Origin: Oscillospiraceae bacterium
Lineage (GTDB): Bacteria; Bacillota_A; Clostridia; Oscillospirales; Oscillospiraceae
Assembly (NCBI GenBank): GCA_017939025.1
Contig: JAGBAI010000076.1
Coordinates: forward strand, 1-13,730
Length of the DNA: 13,730 nucleotides
Direction of reading: 5' to 3'
The notes beneath the pieces were generated by a model. That model was not told the origin of the DNA, made no database searches, and saw only the letters and a list, made by a program, of their open reading frames with translations. Both the position numbers and the translations under genes were made by a program. Below are positions 1 to 6,246 of the stretch, piece by piece. Within the stretch, counting starts at the first letter, position 1. Each line of letters begins with the position of its first letter.

Positions 1-72
1 GGTTACGGGAGACCTCCGGCGAATTCGGACAATTCCGCGAAGGGCCGATGTGGGCATCGGCCCCTACGGTGT
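1..72. repeat. Right part of a GTAGGGG...CCCCTAC short repeat element (truncated by window edge)
   Basis: Positions 5-72 are identical to 2774-2841. The right end contains a hairpin (GGGCCGATG, loop TGGG, CATCGGCCC) followed by CCCCTACGG, which matches the right terminus of the complete element at 2726-2838. The left terminus lies outside the window. A solitary element-end sequence, TGTAGGGGCGGGGCAGT, follows at about 90-106. No coding potential. Non-autonomous MITE-like status is inference. Confidence 0.7.
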
Positions 73-112
73 ATTTTTGGTGGCACAGATGTAGGGGCGG
101 GGCAGTGGGGAT

Positions 113-357
113 ATGGCACTGGCGCGGGAGCGCCCAAGGCTTCCCCCTGGGGGGAAGCTGTCAACGAAAATCCCAAGGGATTGTTGTTGACTGATGAGGG
201 GTGCGGTCCAGGGTGGCGTATACCGGTGCATTGGGGCGAAACCGCAGCGGGGCAGACACCTCATCCGACCTCCCTTCGGTCGGCCAGCTTCCCCTCAAGG
301 GGAAGGCTCGGCCCCTCATCCGCCCCTTCGGGGCACCTTCCCCCCAGGGGGAAGGTT
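113..357. repeat. Large palindromic intergenic repeat, copy 1
   Basis: This is one of three related copies; the others are 2863-3101 and 10343-10543. It is a chain of hairpins. First comes GGCTTCCCCCTGGGGGGAAGC (around 139-158), then a GTCAAC...GTTGAC stem (160-191). After GATGAGGGG and a variable spacer come CACCTCATCCG, a GACC/GGTC stem with a short loop, CTTCCCCTCAAGGGGAAGG, and finally an extra CCTTCCCCCCAGGGGGAAGG module (about 337-356). The GATGAGG/CCTCATC pair makes the whole unit an imperfect long palindrome. Short reading frames here are by-products of GC richness and have no ribosome site or recognisable domain. Confidence 0.75.
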
Positions 358-389
358 TTTCCGCCGGCGGGGGATTTTTGCAGCGCATT

Positions 390-527
390 TGTAGGGGAGG
401 GTCTTGACCCTCCCGCTGGTTAACGAAATCGGAGCAGTAACGGTTTGAGAGAAAGTCTGTCATTTCCGGCCTATCGTTTCTGCGTATTGTCAATAAGGTT
501 GCGGGAGGGTCAAGACCCACCCCTACG
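390..527. repeat. MITE-like element with TGTAGGGG...CCCCTAC inverted ends
   Basis: The left end, TGTAGGGGAGGGTCTTGACC (from 390), is matched in reverse complement by GCGGGAGGGTCAAGACCCAC plus CCCTACG (501-527). The two ends enclose about 85 bp. The internal right part (TTTCTGCGTATTG, then GGTTGCGGGAGGG) recurs in the element at 12912-13029, so the two are the same family. No ORF is supported. The element lies upstream of the surface-protein promoter and does not overlap it. Confidence 0.7.
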
Positions 528-651
528 GGAAAAGGGTGGGGAAGGTATCAAACTGTAATCAAATGGCTGGAAAGAAAACCCAATGAGGGGATTATTAAGA
601 AACAATTGTAAAACTTAAGAAATTATTTTGTAATTTTTTGTAATTTTCCTA

Positions 652-680
652 TTGACGAAATGGAAATCATAGGTTATAAT
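652..680 (+). promoter_or_regulatory. Sigma-A-type promoter of the surface-protein gene
   Basis: TTGACG (652-657) and TATAAT (675-680) are separated by exactly 17 bp, a near-consensus housekeeping promoter, preceded by an AT-rich stretch (about 596-651) of UP-element type. The expected start is near 687, giving a leader of about 120 nt before the ATG at 811. The AT-rich character contrasts sharply with the GC-rich repeats on both sides. Confidence 0.85.
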
Positions 681-686
681 ACGGCT

Positions 687-792
687 ATGAAAAAGATGTC
701 AGACTGTGACCGGCTCTTTGGGCGTCCCCGATATAGCTTAAGGGCGGCCGCGGCAACTGGCAATGATTTCAGAAAAAACAAACATTATTTCA
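687..792 (+). promoter_or_regulatory. Structured 5' leader of unknown class
   Basis: The leader is about 105 nt between the predicted transcription start and the ribosome site. Possible pairings are UGUCAG (697-702) with CUGGCA (757-762) as a closing stem, GCUCUU (713-718) with AAGGGC (740-745) inside it, and a small GGG/CCC hairpin (720-728). I compared it from memory with c-di-GMP, preQ1, THF, ZTP, fluoride and guanidine riboswitch consensus features and could not match any. It may be a regulatory leader or simply a stable UTR. The ribosome site AGGAGG (about 796-801) lies just beyond it. Confidence 0.35.
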
Positions 793-810
793 TTAGGAGG
801 TTAGAAACAA

Positions 811-2577
811 ATGAAAAATGCAATGAAGAAGCTGACTAGCCTGCTGCTGGTTGCACTGCTGCTGGTTGGCGTCATGCCTTTCGCTGCTTTTGCGAATGAT
901 GATGTCATTCCTGGCGGCTCCAATGGCGGTTCTGGCAGCGACACCACTAATCTGCTCACCCTGGATGATGACGATGCTATTATCCCCAATAACGGTGCTC
1001 GTACTACGCCCGCCCCTGCAGCTGCGACTACCGAGGACTTTGAAGTAGTTATCAAATATGATGACGGAACTGCTGATACAAAGACTGGTACCGTTTATAC
1101 TGCTGAAATCGGCACCAATGCACGTACTTTTGCAAACCAGTATCTGGCTGGAACTATGGCAGAGCTGGCAAAGAAGTATGATACCAGCTTTAGCCCCACC
1201 AACATTACTGCTGGCATGGAGCAGCTGATCATCAATTGTACCACTAAGACTGTTCCTACCTACGGTATTAAGATTGAGATTAATGGTACTGATTCTTGGA
1301 ACACCAAGACTTACGCTCATGGCGATGAGCTGACTCTGGATGCAAACCTGCTGGCAGCTTACACCCTGCCCCTGCCCGAGGGAGAGTCTATCGCTTCCTT
1401 CAAGATTGGTAACAGCAATTATCGAGTTGGCGATAAGTATATTGTAAATGGTGGTGCAACTATCGTTGTTTACACTACCTCTGGCGCTGGCTCCAACAAC
1501 GGCGCTGGCGCAGGCACTGGCACCAACACCAACACTCAGATTTGGGCTGATGTTGTTATCAACCCCGCTAAGTCCGATGTGAACTCCACTCTGGTTGAAG
1601 GCGACTATGTCCGTTACTACACCACTTCTGACGGTTATATCACTCCCGAACAGAGAGATGATCTGGCACAGAAGATTGTGGGCAAGAACATTATTGCCTG
1701 GAAACTGAAGGATGGCCGTACCAGCGCTTCCATCAGAGATTTCAAGTTCACTGAGCCCACCAATGTTTACCCTGTCATTGGTTCTACCACCAACAACAAT
1801 GGCTCCAACACTGGCACCAACAGCAACAATGTTGAGTACACCGTGACCTTCGTTGACCACACCGGCACCAAGGTTCTGCACACTGCTAACACCAACAAGA
1901 ACGGCAAGCTGAGCCGTGACGATGTTGAGCTGGCTGGCTATCGTGCTAACAACGTTGAGGGTTACACCTTCAGCAACAGATGGCAGGTGGGCACCAACGC
2001 CAACTCCACTGTTTCCACTGATGCTCTGGTTGAAATGACCTTCACCGCCAACACCACCGTTTCTCCCCGCTATACCCAGGATCCTGTTGAGTCCGACATC
2101 GTCACCAGCACCAAGAACCAGAATGACATCTTCCTGAACATCTTTGTCAACAAGGATTTCAACAACTGCAAGACTGTCAAGCTGAACGACCACTGGGTCA
2201 TCTCCGACAACAAGATCACTACTTACGAGATCCTGAACTACGTCGTCACCGACTACTACAAGGCCTCCAACACCAACCTGGGCCTGCAGTGCGACGGCCT
2301 GTACTACTCCGTTGGTTCCTTCATGTACAACTGGCTGCTGGACAATGCCGCTGTTAAGACCGATGCCATCGACAATATCGATGTCAAGCGCGCCAACGGC
2401 ACCGTCACCATCAATGTTATGGTCACCAACGCTGTTGCCAAGGGCACCACTACTGTCGCATCCGACAACCCCAAGACCGGTGATACCATCTACACCGCTA
2501 TGACCGTCATGGGCCTGTCCGCCGCTTCTCTGGCTGCCGTCATGTACGTCTTCAACAAGAAGCGCCACACTGTGTAA
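811..2577 (+). CDS. Secreted surface protein with C-terminal NPKTGD sortase signal
   Basis: 588 residues. A typical signal peptide (basic MKNAMKK start, leucine-rich core, cleavage predicted after AFA at about residue 28) precedes an acidic, Gly/Ser/Pro-rich segment (29-75). Globular regions at about 76-222, 244-322 and 342-550 are separated by Gly/Asn/Thr low-complexity linkers (224-243 and 324-341). The segment 343-390, with VTFVDHTGTKVL and GYTFSNRW, resembles InlB-type B-repeat/Flg_new beta folds (tentative). NPKTGD (553-558), a hydrophobic helix and a basic tail (KKRH) form a cell-wall sorting signal, so covalent attachment by a sortase is expected; no sortase gene is in view. Start: ATG 811 follows AGGAGG at a good distance. 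Codon third positions change from AT-rich in the first half to strongly C-ending in the second. Ligand or function unknown; an adhesin or pilus-type role is only inference. Confidence 0.9.
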   Translation: MKNAMKKLTSLLLVALLLVGVMPFAAFANDDVIPGGSNGGSGSDTTNLLTLDDDDAIIPNNGARTTPAPAAATTEDFEVVIKYDDGTADTKTGTVYTAEIGTNARTFANQYLAGTMAELAKKYDTSFSPTNITAGMEQLIINCTTKTVPTYGIKIEINGTDSWNTKTYAHGDELTLDANLLAAYTLPLPEGESIASFKIGNSNYRVGDKYIVNGGATIVVYTTSGAGSNNGAGAGTGTNTNTQIWADVVINPAKSDVNSTLVEGDYVRYYTTSDGYITPEQRDDLAQKIVGKNIIAWKLKDGRTSASIRDFKFTEPTNVYPVIGSTTNNNGSNTGTNSNNVEYTVTFVDHTGTKVLHTANTNKNGKLSRDDVELAGYRANNVEGYTFSNRWQVGTNANSTVSTDALVEMTFTANTTVSPRYTQDPVESDIVTSTKNQNDIFLNIFVNKDFNNCKTVKLNDHWVISDNKITTYEILNYVVTDYYKASNTNLGLQCDGLYYSVGSFMYNWLLDNAAVKTDAIDNIDVKRANGTVTINVMVTNAVAKGTTTVASDNPKTGDTIYTAMTVMGLSAASLAAVMYVFNKKRHTV

Positions 2578-2616
2578 CCTACCTATCGGGGACATGATAA
2601 AATCCTAATGAAAATA

Positions 2617-2649
2617 CCCGGCAGCACTCGGCTGCCGGGATTTTCTTTT
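2617..2649 (+). terminator. Rho-independent terminator of the surface-protein gene
   Basis: A perfect 9-bp stem CCCGGCAGC / GCTGCCGGG (2617-2625 and 2631-2639) with loop ACTCG is followed by ATTTTCTTTT. It lies about 40 nt after the stop codon. Confidence 0.92.
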
Positions 2650-2725
2650 GTATAGACAAAACGGCTGTAGGGGAGGGGCAGCGTTTTTGGGACAATGGGA
2701 AGAAGGGAAGGAGCAGAAAACGTAT

Positions 2726-2838
2726 CCGTAGGGGGCGATGCCCACATCGCCCCTGCGGCAGGATGTAACGATCACGGGAGACCTCCGGCGAATTCGGACA
2801 ATTCCGCGAAGGGCCGATGTGGGCATCGGCCCCTACGG
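2726..2838. repeat. Complete 113-bp MITE-like element, CCGTAGGGG...CCCCTACGG
   Basis: The left end CCGTAGGGGGCGATGCCC and the right end GGGCATCGGCCCCTACGG are inverted copies of each other. The interior includes the stretch ACGGGAGACCTCCGGCG shared with the window start. From 2774 onward it is identical to positions 5-72. A further single end-like sequence, CTGTAGGGGAGGGGCAGCG, occurs just upstream (about 2665-2683). Nothing in 2650-3144 looks coding. Confidence 0.75.
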
Positions 2839-2862
2839 TGTGGCGTTTTTCGCGGTGTGATA

Positions 2863-3101
2863 GGCGCGGCAGCGCCCAAGGCTTCCCCCTGGGGGGAAGC
2901 TGTCAACGAAAATCCCAAGGGATTTTTGTTGACTGATGAGGGGTGCGGTACCGGGTCACATTGATTGGTGCATTGGGGCGAATCCGCAGCGGGGCAGACA
3001 CCTCATCCGACCTCCCTGCGGTCGGCAACTTTCCCCTCAAGGGGAAGGCTCAGCCCCTCATCCGCCCCTTCGGGGCACCTTCCCCCCAGGGGGAAGGCTT
3101 T
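2863..3101. repeat. Large palindromic intergenic repeat, copy 2
   Basis: Closely similar, in the same orientation, to copy 1 (113-357) over its whole length, including the additional 3' hairpin module CCTTCCCCCCAGGGGGAAGG (about 3079-3098). The GTCAAC...GTTGAC stem is at 2902-2933. Together with the adjacent element at 2726-2838 it reproduces the composite order seen at 1-357. Confidence 0.75.
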
Positions 3102-3144
3102 GTTAACTGCCCGCCAAACTGCAATTTGTATGCTTAACATGCAG

Positions 3145-3173
3145 AAATCCCCCGACTTATGGTCGGGGGATTT
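3145..3173 (-). terminator. Terminator hairpin after the DUF1846 gene
   Basis: A perfect 12-bp stem AAATCCCCCGAC / GTCGGGGGATTT with a 5-nt loop lies 9 nt beyond the stop codon of the minus-strand gene. The uridine tract is short (the ATTT that closes the stem), so termination efficiency is uncertain. The A-T flanks make it usable from either strand. Confidence 0.7.
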
Positions 3174-3182
3174 GGTGTATTA

Positions 3183-4649
3183 TCAGCCCTGATACCGGGG
3201 TTCGCAGGTGAGATTCACGCCCAATCTCTTAAAGGTGCGCTCATCCACCGCGGTCAGAATCACGGAGGAATGGACATCGCAGCCCCGGAGCTTGTCCAGC
3301 TGCTCCATGGCCTTGCCTGCCATGGGGTTCATAGCGGCGGAGATGGCCAGGGCGATGAGCGTTTCATCGGTATGGAGCCGGGGGTTCAGATTGCCCAGGT
3401 GGTTCACCTTCAGCTGCTGGATGGGATCCAGGGCGATGGGGGCAATGAGATGCAGCTCGTCGGGGATGTTGCCCAGCTTTTTCAGGGCGTTGAGCAGCAG
3501 GGCAGAGGAGGAGCCAAGAAGATCGGAAGTCTTTCCCAGGACAATGGTGCCGTCGGGCAGCTCCATGGCGGCGGCAGCGTCGCCGGTTTCCTCGGCCCGC
3601 TGGAGGGCGGGGGCTACGACTTTCCGCTCAGCGGCGCTGATATTGGCCTTCTTCATCAGCAGCTCCAGCTTGCGGATGGCGTTGTCCACATTTTTGCCCT
3701 TCTTCTGGTCGCACAGAGCCTCGTAATACCGGCGGATGATCTCCTGCCGGGAGGCGTAGCGGGCGGCTTCGTCATTGATGATGCAGTTGCCCACCATGTT
3801 GACACCCATATCCGTAGGGGACTTGTAGGGGCAGAAGCCGAGAATTTTCTCAAAAATCGCCACCAGAACGGGATAGGCTTCCACGTCCCGGTTGTAGTTG
3901 ACGGTGGTCTCCCCGTAGGCATCCAGGTGGAAGGGGTCGATCATGTTCACGTCGTTCAGGTCAGCGGTGGCAGCCTCGTAAGCCAGGTTCACAGGGTGGT
4001 TGATGGACAGGTTCCAGATGGGGAAGGTCTCGAACTTGGCATAGCCGGCGGTGATGCCCCGCTCGTGCTCGTGGTAGAGCTGGCTTAAACAGGTGGCCAG
4101 CTTGCCGCTGCCGGGGCCGGGAGCGGTGACCACCACCAGAGAGCGGCTGGTCTCGATATAATCGTTCTTACCGAAGCCCTCAGGGCTGACGATTTTGGCG
4201 GTATTGTTGGGATAACCCTCGATCTCGTAATGGTGATAGACCTTGATTCCCAGACCCTCCAGACGGGACTGGAAGGCTTTCGCCAGATTCTGCCCGTGGT
4301 AGCGGGTCAGCACCACGCTGGACACATACAGGCCGAAGCCCCGGAAAATCTCAATGAGCCGGATCACATCCCGGTCGTAGGTGATGCCCAGGTCGCCCCG
4401 GACTTTGTTCTTCTCAATGTCATCGGCGTTGATGACGATGACCATTTCCACCTGCTCCTTCAGTTGCAGCAGCATCCGCAGCTTGCTGTCCGGCTGGAAG
4501 CCGGGAAGCACCCGGGAGGCGTGGTTGTCGTCATAGAGCTTGCCGCCGAATTCCAGATACAGCTTACCGCCGAACTGGTTGATCCGGTCCCGGATGTGGG
4601 CGGACTGGGTTTGCAGATACTTGTCGTTGTCAAATGCCAGCTGAGTCAT
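3183..4649 (-). CDS. DUF1846 (UPF0371) family protein
   Basis: 488 residues, cytoplasmic, no signal or membrane segment. Recognised from overall resemblance to the conserved DUF1846 family of Firmicutes and some other bacteria, whose members are close to this length. A glycine-rich, P-loop-like segment TAPGPGSGK lies at 175-183. Other conserved-looking stretches are the N-terminal FGGKLYDDNHASRVLPGF (35-51) and DPFHLDAYGETTVNYNRD around residue 240. Biochemical function is not established to my knowledge, and nucleotide binding is inference from the glycine-rich loop. The start is supported by GAGGCG upstream of the ATG and by a promoter giving a ~24-nt leader. It is a single-gene unit, divergent from the DUF5058/M20 operon and closed by its own hairpin. 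Codon use is strongly GC-ending like the pyr genes. Confidence 0.85.
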   Translation of the reverse strand: MTQLAFDNDKYLQTQSAHIRDRINQFGGKLYLEFGGKLYDDNHASRVLPGFQPDSKLRMLLQLKEQVEMVIVINADDIEKNKVRGDLGITYDRDVIRLIEIFRGFGLYVSSVVLTRYHGQNLAKAFQSRLEGLGIKVYHHYEIEGYPNNTAKIVSPEGFGKNDYIETSRSLVVVTAPGPGSGKLATCLSQLYHEHERGITAGYAKFETFPIWNLSINHPVNLAYEAATADLNDVNMIDPFHLDAYGETTVNYNRDVEAYPVLVAIFEKILGFCPYKSPTDMGVNMVGNCIINDEAARYASRQEIIRRYYEALCDQKKGKNVDNAIRKLELLMKKANISAAERKVVAPALQRAEETGDAAAAMELPDGTIVLGKTSDLLGSSSALLLNALKKLGNIPDELHLIAPIALDPIQQLKVNHLGNLNPRLHTDETLIALAISAAMNPMAGKAMEQLDKLRGCDVHSSVILTAVDERTFKRLGVNLTCEPRYQG

Positions 4650-4679
4650 AGTATCGCCTCTTTCAAAAAACTACCTTTT

Positions 4680-4708
4680 ATTTTACCAAAAGGACGGGGA
4701 AATAGCAA
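4680..4708 (-). promoter_or_regulatory. Promoter of the DUF1846 gene
   Basis: On the minus strand TTGCTA (4708-4703) and TAAAAT (4685-4680) are 17 bp apart. Transcription would start near 4673, about 24 nt before the start codon, leaving room for the GAGGCG ribosome site. Confidence 0.65.
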
Positions 4709-4713
4709 GAGGA

Positions 4714-4741
4714 TTTCCGTGGAATTTCGCCACGGCGGAAA
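4714..4741. promoter_or_regulatory. Inverted repeat between divergent promoters (possible operator)
   Basis: CCGTGG (4717-4722), spacer AATTTCG, CCACGG (4730-4735). The flanking TTTCCG (4714-4719) and CGGAAA (4736-4741) give a second, overlapping dyad. It lies between the two divergent -35 boxes (4708 on the minus strand, 4756 on the plus strand), the usual place for a shared regulator site. No regulator gene is adjacent. The assignment is inference. Confidence 0.35.
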
Positions 4742-4755
4742 TGTGACAAATTCTC

Positions 4756-4783
4756 TTGTTTTTTTACATCGTGGTGCTATAAT
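4756..4783 (+). promoter_or_regulatory. Promoter of the DUF5058/membrane protein/M20 operon
   Basis: TTGTTT (4756-4761) and a perfect TATAAT (4778-4783) with 16-bp spacing. Predicted transcription start near 4790, about 27 nt before the ATG at 4817, with GGAGGTG between them. Confidence 0.75.
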
Positions 4784-4816
4784 GGGGATATCTACATCCT
4801 TTTGGAGGTGCTGCAA

Positions 4817-5566
4817 ATGGAATTTTCTGTAAACCATCCGATTTTATTCGCCATGGCGGGATTTCTGGTGGCAGTGGTTCTGGCACAGTCGGTGTATTTT
4901 CTGGTAAAAGCGCTGCGGCGCAGTAAGCAGATCGGCATGGATCAGACCAAAATCAAAAAGACCATCAAAACCGCGGCGATTTTTACCGTTGCCCCGGCAG
5001 TTTCCATTGTGATCAGTGTCATTACTTTGAGCAAAAGTCTGGGCATTCCGCTGCCCTGGCTGCGGCTGAGTGTTGTGGGCAGTTTGAGCTATGAGGCCAT
5101 TGCGGCTTCCAACGCCGTCAGCGCCATGGGCCTGACTCTGGGCAAGATCGATTCCTTAACAGCCCAGCAGTTTGTGAATATTACCCTGGTCATGACCATT
5201 TCCATTATGATGGGCATTTGGCTGGTGCCTGCCATTGGCAAGAAGCTGCTGTCCGGCATGTCCAACCTGGAGAACCGGGACAAAAAGTGGGCGGATATTT
5301 TCCAGAACGCCATGTTTATCGGCATGATCGCCGCATTTTTGGGATTTGTTTTCTGCGATTTCAGCCGTCTCTGGATCCCCGGTGACTACAGCCCCACCTC
5401 CGGCCTGGTGCCCGTGGCGGTGATGGCGGTGTCTGCCGTTGTCATGGTGGTCTGCGGACTGCTGATGAAAAAGCCGAAGTTTGGCTGGCTGGGAGATTAC
5501 GCCCTGCCCATTTCTCTGATCCTGGGCATGATCTCCGCCATTCCCATTACCGCATGGCTGGGTTAA
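4817..5566 (+). CDS. DUF5058-like polytopic membrane protein
   Basis: 249 residues. The ATG at 4817 is preceded six bases upstream by GGAGGTG (4804-4810); the in-frame TTG at 4802 would lie before the ribosome site and was not used. Predicted helices lie at about 8-32, 51-72, 117-141, 163-184, 196-217 and 227-248, with a less hydrophobic small-residue segment (GSLSYEAIAASNAVSAMG, 88-105) that may re-enter the membrane. A basic cytoplasmic loop (KALRRSK, KIKK) follows helix 1. Size and pattern resemble DUF5058 proteins (recall, not searched). First gene of a three-gene operon, 13 nt before a second membrane protein, suggesting a two-subunit membrane complex. Transport of a small molecule is inference from the partner M20 hydrolase. 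Confidence 0.72.
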   Translation: MEFSVNHPILFAMAGFLVAVVLAQSVYFLVKALRRSKQIGMDQTKIKKTIKTAAIFTVAPAVSIVISVITLSKSLGIPLPWLRLSVVGSLSYEAIAASNAVSAMGLTLGKIDSLTAQQFVNITLVMTISIMMGIWLVPAIGKKLLSGMSNLENRDKKWADIFQNAMFIGMIAAFLGFVFCDFSRLWIPGDYSPTSGLVPVAVMAVSAVVMVVCGLLMKKPKFGWLGDYALPISLILGMISAIPITAWLG

Positions 5567-5579
5567 GGAGGGAGCGTTT

Positions 5580-6245
5580 ATGAAAAAGAAACTGAGCTAT
5601 ATCGACTCTGTCCACCGGGACGGAACCATCTGGAACTTAAGCGTTATGGCATTGCTGTTGGCCTTCCCGCTGACAGTAGCTGCTATCTTTGGTGCGGCTC
5701 CCGACTGGAAGGCCCTGGGCGTTGGCTTGCTGGCTACCGCGCCAATGTACTGGGCAGTGGGTGCCATTGAGACCATTACCTTTGTCCCTATGCTGGGCGC
5801 CGGCGGCTCTTACTTAAGCTTCGTCACCGGCAACCTTTCCAATCTGAAGCTGCCCTGCGCAATCAACGCGCTGGAGCAGAACGGTGTCAGCGCCAATTCG
5901 GAGGAGGGTGAGATCATTTCCACCATTGCCATTGCCACCTCTTCCATCGTGACTACCGTTATCATCATTCTGGGTGTTATCTGCATTGTGCCGCTGACTC
6001 CCATTCTGGAAGCACCGGTTCTGGAGCCTGCCTTTGCTCAGATGCTGCCGGCCCTGTTTGGAGGTCTCGGTGTGGCTTTCGTCAGCAAGAACTGGAAGAT
6101 CGCGGTGGCCCCGGTGCTGCTGATGCTGGTTCTGTTTATTTTCATTCCAGCGCTGAATTCGGGAACCGTTGGCATCATGGTGCCGGTGAGTGTACTGTTT
6201 ACCATCGCTGTGGCCCGGGTACTGTATAAGAGAGGAGTGCTGTAA
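5580..6245 (+). CDS. Uncharacterised polytopic membrane protein, partner of the DUF5058-like protein
   Basis: 221 residues with about seven hydrophobic segments (roughly 18-38, 46-64, 68-85, 113-138, 152-170, 173-190, 196-214). ATG 5580 follows AAGGAGGGAG. The glycine/serine-rich segment MLGAGGSYLSFVTGNLSNLK (71-90), then an acidic, polar loop (SEEGE, 107-111), is the kind of region that can line a substrate path; it distantly recalls nucleoside-recognition/gate domains, but I cannot assign a family. It starts 13 nt after the first membrane gene and ends 1 nt before the M20 gene, so all three are almost certainly co-expressed. The likely role is the second half of a heteromeric transporter (inference). 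Confidence 0.7.
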   Translation: MKKKLSYIDSVHRDGTIWNLSVMALLLAFPLTVAAIFGAAPDWKALGVGLLATAPMYWAVGAIETITFVPMLGAGGSYLSFVTGNLSNLKLPCAINALEQNGVSANSEEGEIISTIAIATSSIVTTVIIILGVICIVPLTPILEAPVLEPAFAQMLPALFGGLGVAFVSKNWKIAVAPVLLMLVLFIFIPALNSGTVGIMVPVSVLFTIAVARVLYKRGVL

Positions 6246-6246
6246 A

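Noticed and set aside
161..520. Small frames of 60-119 codons in the first 540 bases
   Set aside because: All lie in palindromic repeats that occur again elsewhere, give Pro/Arg/Gly-rich translations, and have no ribosome sites.
793..2595. 600-codon open frame antisense to the surface-protein gene
   Set aside because: It exists only because the sense gene avoids codons whose complement is a stop. The translation is Gly/Val/Ile/Ser-rich low complexity with no domain, while the sense strand has promoter, ribosome site, signal peptide, sorting signal and terminator.
1..3101. Repeated short units considered as a CRISPR array
   Set aside because: There is no regular alternation of short direct repeats and unique spacers, and no cas gene. 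The units are long palindromes and inverted-end elements.
4802..4816. TTG start at 4802 for the first membrane protein
   Set aside because: It lies upstream of and overlaps the GGAGGTG site that serves ATG 4817, and only ~12 nt after the predicted transcription start.
3159..4832. Long + strand frames (309 and 200 codons) opposite the DUF1846 gene
   Set aside because: Shadows of a GC3-rich minus-strand gene. No motif, and the second runs through the divergent promoters.
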